From: Caenorhabditis remanei | Taxonomy: Eukaryota > Nematoda > Chromadorea > Rhabditida > Rhabditidae | Assembly (NCBI RefSeq): GCF_010183535.1 | Contig: NC_071333.1 | Span: 2,666,001-2,730,000 of the forward strand | Direction of reading: 5' to 3' | Length of the DNA stretch: 64,000 nt | Shown: positions 32,660-43,974 of the stretch, in pieces | How the letters are laid out: each line of letters opens with the position of its first letter | Position numbering within the stretch: the stretch's first letter is position 1 | Made by a program: the position numbers and the translations under genes | Notes under the pieces: generated by a model | What the model was told of the DNA's origin: nothing | What the model saw: only the letters and a program-made list of their open reading frames with translations | Databases searched by the model: none

Positions 32660-32745
32660 AAAAAACGAATAGCGTCCAGAGGAACCGAACCCTGACCTCC
32701 AGCACCACAACCCAACCTCTTACCCACTCGACCAACCAACCGTTG
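32660..32745 (-). pseudogene. tRNA-like fossil
   Basis: On the minus strand there is a consensus A box (TGGTCGAGTGGG, 32734-32723), a near-consensus B box (GGTTCGGTTCC, 32691-32681) and a run of T after it that could stop Pol III. Acceptor arms do not pair, so a working tRNA is unlikely. Confidence 0.5.
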
Positions 32746-32959
32746 GGAAACGTGGATTATCGGGGGAGTGAAGAAAGTAGCTCTCCCTTACCTCCCATTC
32801 GAACGATTTGTATGGTTAAGAATGGAGGTCAGAGCTTGAACTTTGAGCTTAGTTTTCTCGGTTCCTGGAAGCGTTTAGCAAAATTTGAAAATAGTTTTGG
32901 AAATCCCAGCCGATTTTCTTTCCAACCATATAGGTCTCGACATTTAACTCCATCTTGAC

Positions 32960-33190
32960 TCGAGATCTTTCCCTAGTGAGGCTAAGTGAGATTTTGCTGA
33001 GGCTAACTTTTTTGCTGAGGCTAACTGAGATTTTGCTGAGGCTAACTGAGATTTTGCTGAGGCTAATTTTTTTGCTGAGGCTAACTGAGATTTTTCTGAA
33101 TCTAACGGAGATTTTGCTGCGGCTAACATAAGTGAGATTTTGCTGAGGCTAACTTTTTTGCTGAGGCTAACTGAGATTGTTTTAAATCTC
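32960..33190. repeat. degenerate 21-bp minisatellite
   Basis: About eight to nine units of GCTGAGGCTAACTGAGATTT with deletions (for example GGCTAACTTTTTTGCTG). Same family as 29435-29696; together they bracket the transposase gene. Confidence 0.9.
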
Positions 33191-34787
33191 AGTTAGATGT
33201 TCTAGAATCTAATCGCAAGATTCAAAAAAGTGGACAAATTCAAATTTTGTGGTTACTTGAGATTCCGTAATGCAAGTTGGAGTAGTGGTGTACCTTCCCC
33301 TCTTCAATTCTGGCAGATGCCTCCTTCTGGCAACGTGCCAAGTCTCCCTTTTCTTCTCGCGGTTTCGGTAGAGCGCAGTTGTGAGAACAGTGCCGAGCTA
33401 ATAGTTTCTCTCAATTCCGAGAGACACAGATTGCCTCGCGAAGATATCGGGAAAATAGCGTCTGGGCTCAAAGAAAAGGTCAGTGACTAGAGGAATCGAG
33501 TCTTGTAAAGAGGATTAGGAAATAGTGCTGTTAAGGAAGAATGCATTAGAGAACTGTCCTAGATATGCTCTAATAAACTCCCAATATTGCCCGATGGGAT
33601 ACCAAGATCCTAGAGAGCGTACCAGATCCGGAGAGGGAAAAGGCAATACCAAGCTAACAAAATAGCAAAAATATTCAAAAAAAAACTGCTTCAAAGGAGT
33701 AGGTCTGTACTAGGGAAATCTGGTATTCATGGTATTTTTGTCCGAAATGACCCAATGGTACAGTACTGGCCTTGTTCGATGCACTAGAGCACCGGCTGGT
33801 GTTGTGAATTGGTGTGTTGTGAAGACTATATAAAATATATATAAATAAATGTCACTAGGTCAAAGTACAAGGTCGTCCAAGAAATTTGAATATTCCTTAC
33901 AATTGTTCAAATCTCTCAATTTCTTTAACTCCATTACATTCAATTTCTCCTGACATTTTAAAAGATCTGTGCGCTTGATAGAGAGCCCACAACAGTATTT
34001 TCTTTTCCTCACTGATAGTAAGACACGATATTTTAAAATCAAAAAATATTCGGATAATTTTCGAAAAAACATTTCGAAAAATGATAATTTTGTACTCAAA
34101 AACAGGTTTTTAGAGAACTGTCTTTAAAATACTCAAGTTTTCATACTAATTCGAAATTTTTGTCTCCGAAAAGCTCATTTTTCTTGACTTTTTTTTCGAA
34201 TGTTTCGGTTCAGAATAATGATTATCATTTTTCCATGAATCGAAAGAAGATGTTTTCTGCTGATAGTTTTTGCACTTTTCGTATCAAAGTTTCACCACTT
34301 CCTCTCTTCCCTGTCTCTTTTTTTGCACGACGAGAGAGTGCTGCAAACGAGGAGTGCCTCCTCCTCCCTCCTCTCTTCTATATTTTCCGTAGCAACAGAG
34401 CACGGTTTCACTCTTTTCAATTGGCGCCCACCTCTGCCCAGGGCCTCTTCAAATAGAAATCGAGAGAGAGTGCGGTTTAATTTAGTTGAGTTTTCAAATG
34501 AACCTTTTATACGCGCTTAGAAACGTTTTCATGGAATTTTTGCGTGCATGAATTGTAGTTCGGACGTTTAGCTATACTTTTGAAGGATTTTTGAAACATT
34601 CTGCTCGGTTGCGACTGAGAAACCGTCGTCGGAAAAATCTGTTGTTTGAAGCACGGTTTTCATTCACAAAAATTGTGAACAATTAAGTTTTTGTTATCAG
34701 GAATCAATCGCACTGCAACCTTATTATTTTCTTTTTGTTTTTTTTTCATACCGAAAAAAAAATTTTATGTATCAAAATATATTTTGT
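33191..34787. other. gene-poor stretch with repeat scraps
   Basis: Contains a fragment of the CTGCGC MITE family (~33350-33390) and a segment at 34088-34150 that is repeated in inverse orientation at 42053-42117 (TACTCAAAAACAGGTTTTT; ACTCAAGTTTTCATACTAAT). A frame ending LPREDIGKIASGLKEK before a donor-like AAG/GTCAGT at 33480 is the only hint of an exon. No gene is called. Confidence 0.45.
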
Positions 34788-35075
34788 TGGCATTATGCTA
34801 ATCCGTAACTGTAAAGGGCGTGGCTATTATCCGGTTTCCTCTCACAGCTGTCTGTCAACCACAACCATTCATACATGTCTCCTCGATAGTGTCTCGTGTA
34901 ACCAGATACTTGTGTGGGCAGGACTTATGGTTTAGGTCGGGCTTGTCACGGTGACCTCACTAAACTATAGGTTGTCGCTCTATTTTTCGAAGCTTAATTT
35001 TGCTGTCGTTCTATTGGAGGTGTCGTTCTAATACGGTTTTTACGGTATATTCTCTTGATAGGGGTTAGTGTCAAT
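34788..35075. repeat. dispersed repeat, copy 1
   Basis: Shares a long diverged stretch with 37628-37840: GGGCGTGGCT, a block with TCTCCTCGATAGTGTC, GTGTAACC(A/C)GATACT and GGGC(A/G)GGACTTATG. It is non-coding; its nature is unknown. Confidence 0.7.
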
Positions 35076-35192
35076 TTTCAGCTTCTTTGGTCTTGTTACC
35101 CTATTTTTAGCTAAAACTTTTGGATCTTATGATATTCGCTTTTTTCTCAGGTTCTTCTCACCACTATATTTTTTTAGAACATCGCCATCGTC

Positions 35193-35481
35193 ATGACGCC
35201 AATTGCCAAGGTCCGTTGCTTTAGACGCGTCCCGATTCCCCCTCGTCGGTTCTCGGTAAGACAAATCTAGTGTCAATTTACGAATTGAAATTCTTATTTT
35301 TCATTTTCAGCCGACCCCAGAAGAAGAATTCCTCCTACCCACACCACCACCGACTCCACCGCCGCCACCACTCCAACAGGAGGAGCATGAGATAAGCTCT
35401 GAAGCCCTCATTGCCCTTTTCGTCTGTATGGCCCTCATTTTGTGGTTCTGTCTTTTCCCACATGTCTTTAATAATGTTTAA
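35193..35481 (+). CDS. small proline-rich single-pass membrane protein, 77 aa
   Basis: Two exons (35193-35255 and 35311-35481) with consensus splice sites; AATAAA at 35510. An acceptor-like TTTTTTTAG lies 16 bases before the ATG and could be used for trans-splicing. The protein has an Arg-rich start, a run rich in Pro (LLPTPPPTPPPPP), an acidic linker EEHEISSE and a C-terminal hydrophobic segment (ALIALFVCMALILWFCLF) ending six residues later, so it looks tail-anchored. Both exons, the intron and the 3' flank are homologous to the end of the coiled-coil gene at 48.2-49.4 kb, but exon 1 is read in another frame there. Function unknown. Confidence 0.65.
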
Positions 35482-35589
35482 GGTTTTTGGTACTTTTGTT
35501 CTTCTCAATAATAAAAAAAGAGACAGACCAGAAGGTTTTTCCTTTTCTCCATTTCAGTAAAAGTGATCAAAAAGTCTTTCAACAGAGGA

Positions 35590-35875
35590 AGGATGTGCTG
35601 TGGAGAAAAATGGGAGAAGGGTTACTGTAGAATAGAGAGAGAATACTGTAGATACGTGAGAGTTGGGGAAGGGAAGTGAAAAAGAGGGAAAAGGGGATAA
35701 TGTAGAAAAAAAAAGAAAGGACATTATACAGAAAAAGAAGGATGATGGAAGAAAAGAGAGAGAGAGAGGGAGTGGGGGAGACCGGACTGCAAAAAATAGA
35801 GTACAGCGGGAAAAGAGCGAGGATACTGTAAAGAAATAAGAAAGCCAGAGGGGTACTGTAGAATCAAAATCATGA
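35590..35875. repeat. purine-rich tract
   Basis: About 280 bp in which the plus strand is nearly all A and G, broken by repeated TACTGTAGA words (35621, 35644, 35828, 35864). Low complexity; no gene. Confidence 0.75.
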
Positions 35876-35902
35876 ATAACATGTTAGTAAGCCTCAATAC
35901 AA

Positions 35903-36359
35903 TACAGTACCAGACAAAAATCTATCAATTTTTGCCGTTTTCAGTTGATTTTGCCCAACTTTGAGGGTATGTCATGGTACTTCTGATTGGCCCATCAAAA
36001 AGATAGCTAATAAATCATAGAGATTAAAATTAGAACTGCATTTTTGTAGTTTTCATTTTTTTTGAACGGACCCGCCCTAGTGAGTTATGGTAATTCTAAG
36101 ACGACAGCTCAAAAATCGCACTATTTTGCACTGAAATTGGTCGATTTAAGGGAGAAATTACTTTGTCGATACGTAACTTGCTAGGGAGAGCCAGTACAAA
36201 AAAATTGCGATCCTCAAAGATAAAGCTCTATTTTTGATCTCTATGATTTATTAGTAATTTATTTGATGGGTCAATCAGAATTACCATGACACACCCTCAA
36301 AGTTGGGCAATTTCAACTGAAAACAGCAAAAATTGATAGATTTTTGTCCGTTACTGTAC
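35903..36359. mobile_element. ~457-bp fold-back element, TACAGTACC family
   Basis: The left arm TACAGTACCAGACAAAAATC, continuing to TTTGCCCAACTTTGAGGGTA, is mirrored at the right end. An internal block GAGTTATGGTAATTCTAAGA plus CGACAGCTCAAAAAT is shared with the member at 46632-47087. A more distant member is at 55576-56028. Confidence 0.85.
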
Positions 36360-37360
36360 ATTCCCTTTTCTCATCATATTTTTTTCACATTAATAATTTT
36401 TAAAAAACCCGAAAAATTTTAATCAAAAGGAAGATCACACTTCATGGATTTGAAACAAGTTCAAAAAACAGCAACATGTCAAACATGAAACATTGAGTCC
36501 ACCCATTTTTTGCGATTTGATCAACATATTTTACACGAATTCTTCATCAACTGTATAACGGAACAGAAGTCTGAATGGAAATTCAAAAAATTATGTTTTT
36601 GGGATCTCGATCTAATCAGAATAGGCTCTATTTTTTTTTCTTTCTATTTTCTGCAATCTGGTCTCTTTCTTTTTTCTTTTTCCTTAGTAAATTTTTCCTC
36701 AGTACCCTCTCTCTTTTTCACAGAACCTCAGCTTCTCTACACTCTACGATACCCTTTTCCCACTTTTTCCCCTGCGCATTTTCCTTCTCTCTTCTCTTTC
36801 AAACAACATGTGTTATGATGATGTGACACCGCGAACACCTGCATTATGTTTTTGTGTCGCGAGAGAGAGCGAAGGGGGTACTGTTGCGGAAATCAAAGAA
36901 AACGTCTGGTGACCTTTACCGAGAAGCAAGTGTATCGCTTAGTATAAGACACTCGTATAAACAAATTAACACCCTCGTCGGGGGTCGTTTGAATGCGCGC
37001 CTTTGGACAGGGATAGGATACTTGATACCTTCCCAAAAAACGAGCAGGCTAACACATTTCTGCTCTCTCTCTCTCTCTGACTCTCATTGGACAGGGCACA
37101 GATGAGAGGGACATTCGGACAAACACAACTTGGACAGAACGACAGAAGGAAGAGGGGTGGGAGATTTTTTACTTGTATAGTGCATTGGGCGCATGATTTC
37201 TGATTGTCTGACTTTCTGAAAAAGCTTCCTTAAGTGGAAATCGAGAGGAGCCGTGCCTGCAAAAGTTGGAAAATCGGAAACTTTAAAGACGTAACAAGCG
37301 ATAGAAAAACTTCAATTTACACATTTTTGAGAACTAAAATCGTGTTTCAAATGATAATTT
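36360..37360. other. no supported gene
   Basis: AT-rich, with a CT microsatellite near 37062-37080 and GA-rich words. A frame from 36854 (MSRERAKGVLLRKSKK) has no splice or family support. Confidence 0.4.
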
Positions 37361-37480
37361 TTGATAATTTTTCAGAATTTTTGCTAATTCTGAATGAAAG
37401 TCGAAAATATGACGCGATTAGAATTTTGGCGCCAAGTAGCCGGGCATTAGGGCCGGGCTTAACCCCCAGGCCTTGACACG
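37361..37480. repeat. GGCCGGGC-tipped dispersed repeat
   Basis: GATAATTTTTCAGAATTTTT ... TTCTGAATGA(A/T)AGTC ... GGCGCCAA, then GCCGGGCATTAGGGCCGGGC. The same sequence lies in intron 5 of the gene at 39.2 kb (39904-40036). Confidence 0.65.
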
Positions 37481-37627
37481 TATTTATTTTATCAGTTTGC
37501 AAATGATATGAAACCACATTTCTCTAATTGTGCACGTTTATCAAATGCAAAATTTTGGAATAGACAAAATCAACTTTTTCTCTTCATTTCACACCTCTCA
37601 AACATAAAATTTCTGGGTCAGAAAACT

Positions 37628-37840
37628 TCTTGGCATGGTGCCAAGGGGCGTGGCTTAGTAGCGGTGTCCCCTCGCAGCCGTTCGCCAGCCATTCGTACAG
37701 GTCTCCTCGATAGTGTCGGGTGTAACCCGATACTCTGTGGGCGGGACTTATGTTATGGGCAAGGCGTTAGCTTATGAACACTCTCCAACTATTCTAATCG
37801 ATCTTCTGTCTCTCGATAGGGGCAGGGATTTTTGTCATTG
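37628..37840. repeat. dispersed repeat, copy 2
   Basis: Partner of 34788-35075. This copy is less decayed, with GGGTGTAACCCGATACT and GTGGGCGGGACTTATG. Confidence 0.7.
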
Positions 37841-38094
37841 TAATAGAGTACCGATTTTTTTTGTTCATTTGATAAGTTTTGTAGAGAAAACATAAACCAC
37901 CAGGGATTTTTCTGTGATGCGACCTGGTGTTTGAAATATTTAGATTTTTCGGAAATCAAAAGTTCGTAAAATTCTCTGATAATTTTCCCCGTCTGCTTTG
38001 AAAATGAGCTTTACACATAACTGTTACTAATTTTGGGTAGTGTTTGAAAATAATAGGAAACATGAAACCAAATTTGCGCAATCAGAATACATAC

Positions 38095-38430
38095 CACCAG
38101 AGATGTGCAGACCTGAAAATTTCGGAACTTCCGGAAATCGGAACTTTTCCAAATTATTGTTTTCGGAAAATCCGGAAATTTCGGAAACTCGGTTTTTTTT
38201 TCAAACTTTTCAGTCAAAATCAATAAATATGCAGTAAAAACTAAAAATTTATTGAATTTCAACTCCGGTGTGACTTTTTGGCACCGTTCGCGTTAGTTTT
38301 GCATCAATTTATATACGAAGTTTCGAAAATTTAGGAAAACAATTTTTCCGAAAAAATCCTCGGAAATCGGAAATTTCCGAAATTTCGGAATTTCTGATTT
38401 CCGTTCTTGCTATCATCATGGGAAAATATA
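38095..38430. mobile_element. CGGAAATTT fold-back element
   Basis: Built from inverted GAAATTTCGGAA/TTCCGAAATTTCGG words. The shared core (ATTTATTG, then TTTTGACT in inverse) matches 41245-41503 and 52765-53085. Confidence 0.65.
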
Positions 38431-38439
38431 AATTTCGGA

Positions 38440-39060
38440 AAAAATAGTTTCCCTCCAAAAATAAAGAGGTATAGAGTACGAAGGCGCAGAGAAACGAGAC
38501 GCTCTGACTGTCTGCGTCTCGCCACAAATGCCCGAAAGGGCATATCTCGGTGGGGTGAAGAGACATTGAGAAAGTGGAAAGTGATGAAATGTGGGAAATT
38601 TCAAGAGCTATATTTTTGTTTCTGAAAAATTTTGGGTAGCTCCGCCCATTATTGATATACACCGCTTAGAAGTTGGTGAGAGCGAAATAACCTCAAAAAT
38701 AAGAATTTTGATAAATGGTATCTTATTTTATCTATTTTAGGAGTTCTTGTGGATTTTCATAGGAAAATGGTCACAGATTAAAGTCAAAACAACTAAAAAC
38801 GATTTTTGAGTAAAACAACTTAGAGTTGAACTGTTTTCCAACCACTCTATATCAAAAGTGGGCGAAGCTAACCAAAATTTGTTAACAACAAGAATGTAGT
38901 TCTTGAAATTTCCTACATGTTATCATTTTTCACCCTTTCGATATCTCTTCACCCCGTCCAAATATGCTTTTTTATAAAATTAGGACGTAGAGAGTAGGAG
39001 AGTGCAGAGAAACGAGACGCACTAATTGTCTGCGTCTCTCCACTTGGTCCAATTTCCGCT
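38440..39060. repeat. element with paired GAGACGC/GCGTCTC hairpins
   Basis: Two hairpins, GAGACGCTCTGACTGTCTGC/GTCTC (38496-38520) and GAGACGCACTAATTGTCTGC/GTCTC (39015-39040), plus inverted CTCGGTGGGGTGAAGAGA at ~38548 against TCTCTTCACCCCG at ~38943, outline a ~600-bp compound fold-back. Confidence 0.55.
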
Positions 39061-39203
39061 CCGCACATCCCTACACAATTTCTATCAAAAACTAAAAATT
39101 TTAGACAAATTTAACATCTCTTCTACCATTATCCCTCCCTCTCTCATTAGTTTTTTTCCGTTCTCCGTTACTTTCCATTTTATTTAGTTTTTACAACACA
39201 ACG

Positions 39204-40605
39204 ATGCCTTCCCACTCACCAATCTACAAATCCACCCGCCATTCTTCTCGAGTCCGGCGAGTAATCAACCGAGATTACTCTGTAAGTGAAAAACTAGGCA
39301 AATGTGAAGCTGAATTCATAACTTTCTATGTTTCAGCCGCCAGCTGCATGGGGTAGACGAGCGACCTCGAGCCTTCAGGCCTTGGCTAGCACAGTAAGTT
39401 GGAAAAATAAAATAACCAAGTCGAAGTTTAATTCAATTTTCAATTTTTTTAGCCACCAGCGGCCACCGTACCCGTCCAGCCACTGCCAATCGCAGCCCCT
39501 GTGGCGATTGTGGCTCCAGCGGGTTCTTCAACTCCGCGCCGATCATTCCGCGCAGCGCCACGCCACATCATGCGAGATTATTCCGTGAGTTTGTCTAAAA
39601 AAAATTTTTTTTCATCAATCTTTATTTTCAGCCGCCAGGAGTAGTCGGGAGACGCTCGCGTGTGACTGGTGCCTCCCCAAGACAGCAGAATAAGGGCCGC
39701 AGCGTCTCGGTAAGCTGGAAAAACGTAAATATGAGTTGATTAACTTTAAATTTTTCAGCCACAACCGGCAACCGTCGTGATCCAACCTCCGTTAGTCGCA
39801 GCTCCTCCAGCTGCGGGAGCCCACACTCGGCGCCGATCATCCCGCGCACCACGCCCAATCATGAGAAATTATTCCGTGAGTTTGTACCACAGGGCTCCGA
39901 GTTTTGATGAATTTTCAGAAATTTTTCTAATTCTGAATGATAGTCAAAAATTTGACTTTTTTGCGAAAAATTCCAAAATTTAAAAAAAATTTAAAAAATG
40001 TAAAATTTCAATTTAGGCGCCAAAACAGCCGGGCCTTGACAAATATAGTTTGTACAAAATTTTTTTTGAATCACAATTTTTCAGCCCCCAGGAGCAGTCG
40101 CGAGACGCCAGCGTGTGGCTGCTGGCGCTCTACGACGCCAGAATAGAGGCCGCAGCGTTTCGGTAAGTTGAAAAAAAAACGGCAATTTGAATTCATCAAC
40201 TTTAAATTTTCAGCCACGTACTGCGAGAAGAGCGCTGGCTGCCAGACCACGGGCCTTGAGCGTCGGAGGCCGCCGCCGCGTGACTTTCGCGGCCCAGCTC
40301 ACCCAAATCCGTTTGATCCCTGTAAGTTGAAAGAAACCAAGAAAAATAATTGAAAATACTAGTTCTTTTTTTCAGCATCGCTCTGACGATGAACACCAAG
40401 ATGACCACCAGCAAATTGTTTGCGGGACACCGATCCCCATGGTCCGCCGCCAGGAGACAACGCGCAGTATCGGTTCGGTAAGTTAAAAACAAATCCAAAC
40501 TTAAATAATTAATTGTGTTTGTTTCAGGTTCCGCCGGTTCCAATCATCCCAGACGTATTTGAGATAATCGGCAATTTTTTCAATAACTTGTTTGGACGGC
40601 ACTGA
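39204..40605 (+). CDS. Arg/Pro-rich basic protein from repeated exons, 9 exons, 275 aa
   Basis: Exons 39204-39281, 39337-39393, 39453-39584, 39632-39709, 39759-39875, 40085-40162, 40214-40321, 40376-40477 and 40528-40605; all eight introns are phase 0. Exons 3 and 5 are paralogous (PPAATV.../PQPATV... ending RDYS or RNYS). Exons 4 and 6 are paralogous, equal in length (78 bp) and end GRSVS. So an exon pair was duplicated, and the end RDYS of exon 1 shows the same theme. The protein is strongly basic, with RRxSR and RxRR clusters, an acidic His/Asp patch in exon 8 and a short hydrophobic C terminus (VFEIIGNFFNNLF). The composition would suit nucleic-acid binding, but no domain is recognised and this is inference. 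Intron 5 carries a repeat insertion. Confidence 0.75.
39904..40036. repeat. repeat inserted in intron 5 of the Arg/Pro-rich gene
   Basis: Same family as 37361-37480; makes this intron about four times longer than its neighbours. Confidence 0.65.
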
Positions 40606-41244
40606 ATGAAAAATGAATAGAGACCGAACTTCTCCTTTAATCCCCCCCCCCCCCCTATGTGCTCTACACACCTCTCCTTCTTTTTTCTCCCTTGCCTACC
40701 CATTTGTCAATAACAGCTACATATATGTTGGCCCAGGTCTTTCCCTCACACAGAATATGTGCAGTGGTAAAAAAAGGAGGAGAGGTATCGAAGTTTTTAA
40801 TTCTATCTTTTTTCTGTCCATATAATGTTTTCCCGACTCACAAAGATCTGACATTCCATATTCCCTCTATTCACATTCCCTACTTCCTTTATTACCAGCG
40901 AGCCAAATTGTGTTCTCCCGTCACTGCACCTCCGCACTCTTTTTCTGCATTCTTTTACATCGTCGACCCGTCTGTCAATTATTATTTTTGTCTATTATTG
41001 ATCTTGGAATATTCTTTCCAAAAATTGTCTTGTTTCTCTTTTTTTTTCAAACTTACATTTAGATTAATAGTTTTGCCTTGTCTTTCCTTATTAACCCTTC
41101 TTTTCCACAGTTCTAATCTTCATTTACACTATGCTTTTTTTTAAATTCAATAAATCATCTACTCCCAAAGAAAAGCCCCGAGTGTTGCGCCAGGATGACG
41201 CAACTAATGGACATTAGATAAAGAACCTCTGCCCCCGATCAGGG
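40606..41244. other. 3' flank of the Arg/Pro-rich gene, no other gene
   Basis: Pyrimidine-rich sequence with a C run of about 14 at 40640, and AATAAA at 41147-41152. No exons were recognised. Confidence 0.45.
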
Positions 41245-41503
41245 ATATGCGGAACAGAAATCAGAAATTCCGAAATTTCCGACTTTTTTCGAAACTTTCG
41301 GAAATTTCCGATTTCCGAGAAAATTTACAAAATTTTTAGGTTTTGCTGCATGTTTATTGGATTTTGACTATGAAAGATTTGAAAAACCGACTTTCCAAAA
41401 TTTCCCGAATTTCCAAATAGAATAATTCGGAATTTTTCCGAGTCTGAAAATAAAATTCGAAAATGTTCAGATTTCCGAAATTTCCGAATATTTCAGTTCC
41501 GCT
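41245..41503. mobile_element. CGGAAATTT fold-back element
   Basis: Arms CAGAAATTCCGAAATTTCCG and GATTTCCGAAATTTCCGAA face each other, with the TTTTGCTGCATGTTTATTGG core. Third members at 38095 and 52765. Confidence 0.7.
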
Positions 41504-41942
41504 CAAATCTGTCCACGTTGATGAATTGACCCTATCATCCTTTTCGACTGACGACTTCCTCCTCTCATCTCTCGACCGCCGGACACTATCATCTTTTTTT
41601 TCTGCCAAGGCTAATTTAAATGGCGCCAATCAAACACCTATTTGATTTCTTATCGACACAGTCAAGAGAGAAAAACGAGAATGGAATGCGGAGTGACCAC
41701 ACCCAACCGGACGAAGAATCATGCTATATCGGGAGACGGAGACAGATGACGTGACGCCAAATGCAGTATATAAAGAATCTCTTACTTGCATGTAATTAGT
41801 GAACGACGATTGCTGTGGCAGCAATTGTTGTCACTCCCGAAACCTAAATTCTTGATTTTTCACTCCTCCCCTTTTTGCCTCTTTTATTTATTAATTTTCC
41901 CACTTATGCCTTAGTAAAATAAATCTGCTACATTCCTACCAG
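41504..41942. promoter_or_regulatory. possible promoter region of the zinc-finger gene
   Basis: TATATAAAG at 41767-41775 with TGACGTGACGCC just upstream (41738-41758). This could be the core promoter of the gene starting at 42421, now separated from it by a fold-back insertion. AATAAA at 41919 might instead end a short transcript. No protein exon was recognised. Confidence 0.35.
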
Positions 41943-42325
41943 GGCTGTGCGAAAAAATTTTCAAAAATAAAAAACTTTTGACCGAAAAAAACAACGAAAA
42001 ACTATTTCAAGAATACTGTCTGAAAAAATGTTTTACAAAGACCAAAATCTTGAATTAGTATGAAAACTTGAGTATTTTGAAGATAGATCACCAAAAACCA
42101 GTTTTTGAGTACAAAGTTAGAACAATTTCTGGAAAAATCAAAAATAACTATTTTTGTTACTTAAATTTTGCTAAATTCAGGTGGAATATCCAAAAAATTT
42201 GCGATTTTTTTTTTCGAAAAGTTTGCACTGCAAATTTTTTTTACCGTAAATGTTTTCGCCTCAAAATTTTTTGAAAACCACCGAAAAACCGAAAAAAAAT
42301 TTTTCCAAAAATTTCGCACAGCTTT
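41943..42325. mobile_element. ~380-bp fold-back element (GCTGTGCGAAA ends)
   Basis: GCTGTGCGAAAAAATTTTC on the left and AAAAATTTCGCACAGC on the right are inverted. A block shared with 34088-34150 lies inside (TAGTATGAAAACTTGAGTA). Confidence 0.75.
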
Positions 42326-42420
42326 GATTCCTTCCATTGAACCAGAAAGATACCGGTGCATCAAAAACTGCAAGTCATTTATTTGGAAGTAAAGAGACGA
42401 ACAAATTGTTGAATCTGAAT

Positions 42421-42825
42421 ATGCCAATCAAACAAGAAAAAGCACGCGGTCCAACTCAGGATGGAAATTCGAGTAGTCAACCTAATGGTAAGCTCGATCA
42501 AAGCATTTATTCATTTTTCGACCATCAAAAATAGTTTCGGAGAAGGTCGGTAGAAAAATTAGGCAGTTTTAAGAAGCCCTCTGCAAAACTTCCATTTTCA
42601 GGCGGAGGAGTCACCTTACCCATCCCGTGTAGCGTTCGATTAACAATGATGAATCCGTTTGGCTGCGTCATTTGCTCACTCTCATTCTCACAAGTCAAAG
42701 ATCTCCATGCTCATATGAGCAATGCTCACAAGAATGCTTTTCGATGCAATTTCTGCTTGGAGGAGTTCCAGCAACTACATCATCTGGAACGTCACTTCAA
42801 TATGACTCACATCAAAGACGAATGA
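42421..42825 (+). CDS. small protein with two C2H2 zinc fingers, 96 aa
   Basis: Two exons (42421-42487 and 42602-42825), donor G/GTAAGC, acceptor TTTTCAG. After a ~40-residue polar N terminus come two adjacent C2H2 fingers: C-VI-C-x12-H-x4-H and C-NF-C-x12-H-x4-H, ending in IKDE. Such fingers usually bind DNA or RNA; with only two, either is possible. The ATG is the first in frame after the fold-back insertion, so upstream coding sequence may have been lost. The 3' flank is shared with the unrelated genes at 44.1 and 48.2 kb. Confidence 0.7.
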
Positions 42826-42939
42826 ATAGAACTGTTTTATTCGTATCGATAGTTATTCCATTCTAGTGTAGCATTAAGTATTATTCTCCTGCACCGCTCT
42901 CCTTTTTTTATGTCTTCCTCTAATCAAAAACACATGTAC

Positions 42940-43290
42940 GTTTTGTTTTTTGAATATAAAACGAGAACCAAACTACATAGAAGGTTTTTTTTTCCTTTCT
43001 CTTGTTCAGTAAAATAGAGACCAAACCTTCCCCGTCTATTGAAATCGTATACATTTCTTCATCAAGAGTGAGATAGTGTACGCGAGTCAGCGGTGCCAGA
43101 TGACCTTTCAAAAAACATTGCGAAATCATGTTTCGAATGTTTTCGAAACAGTTTGTTTGACGAGAAAAGGTCACTGTCCTCCGTTCTGAGTAATAAACAT
43201 AATCATTGGTCATTCAAAATCAGAAAAATCGAGAAATAAAGAGAAATAGGAAGGAGCGATTTGTACGGCACCGTCTGGCACGATCTCTCT
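42940..43290. repeat. shared 3' flank, copy 1
   Basis: About 350 bp homologous to 44615-44950 and, in part, 49555-49790. Marker words: AACATTGCGAAATCATGTTT, TCGAATGTTTTCGAAACAGT, CTCCGTTCTGA. It also resembles the sequence after the gene at 35.2 kb. Confidence 0.85.
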
Positions 43291-43559
43291 ATGAGCAATG
43301 CATAAAATTATTTGAAATCTAAAAAACGTGATTTTTGAAGTTCACGCAAGGAAAGTTTGCAAAAATTCTTATGGTAGCCGCTTTGGAAAATTCTGAAAAA
43401 GGTTTTTTACGAATTACATTGAATATGCATATTTGCTAACAGACACACATATGGACATTTGTTCTTAGCCACTACTTTATTTTTTCTCTGCTTGTATGAC
43501 AATATCAATGTTCTTATTTAACCATAAAAATAAATGAGTTTTTCAGAATGAGATATTTG

Positions 43560-43805
43560 CAGACTTGTCAAAAATCGGGTTCAAAAATGAGCACTCACTT
43601 TTCACAAACTTTTTTGAAAAATTTCAAATATTCAGAGTTAAAGTGCTTAAAGTATCACACATAATACCTTTTGATTGAATTTTGAATTTATAGTCGAAAA
43701 CTATACTTTTTTTCAAAAAAAATTCAAAAAATTTTTTAAAAATTCAAATTTTCACTTTTTTCAAGACATATTTCAAAACGGGCCGAGCCGGGCCGGGCCC
43801 AAATA
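43560..43805. repeat. GGCCGGGCC-tipped dispersed repeat
   Basis: Ends GGGCCGAGCCGGGCCGGGCC. Same family as 51562-51858. Confidence 0.65.
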
Positions 43806-43965
43806 TATTCTCGGGAAATCTGTGGAAAAAGAGTTGCGCTGGCAGGGATTTTCAAAAAAGACCCAAAGGCCTTTCATCTCATAACAGCAAGCGACACCTT
43901 CCCGCAAAGAAGGCAGCCGACACCAGAACAAAGAGAAAAGAGAGGGACTCCTCCCCCCTCCGCAG

Positions 43966-43974
43966 TATAAAAGG
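43966..43974 (+). promoter_or_regulatory. TATA box of the 44.1-kb gene
   Basis: TATAAAAGG, 165 bases before the candidate ATG at 44131, in a CT-rich context; the leader would start near 44000. Confidence 0.5.
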
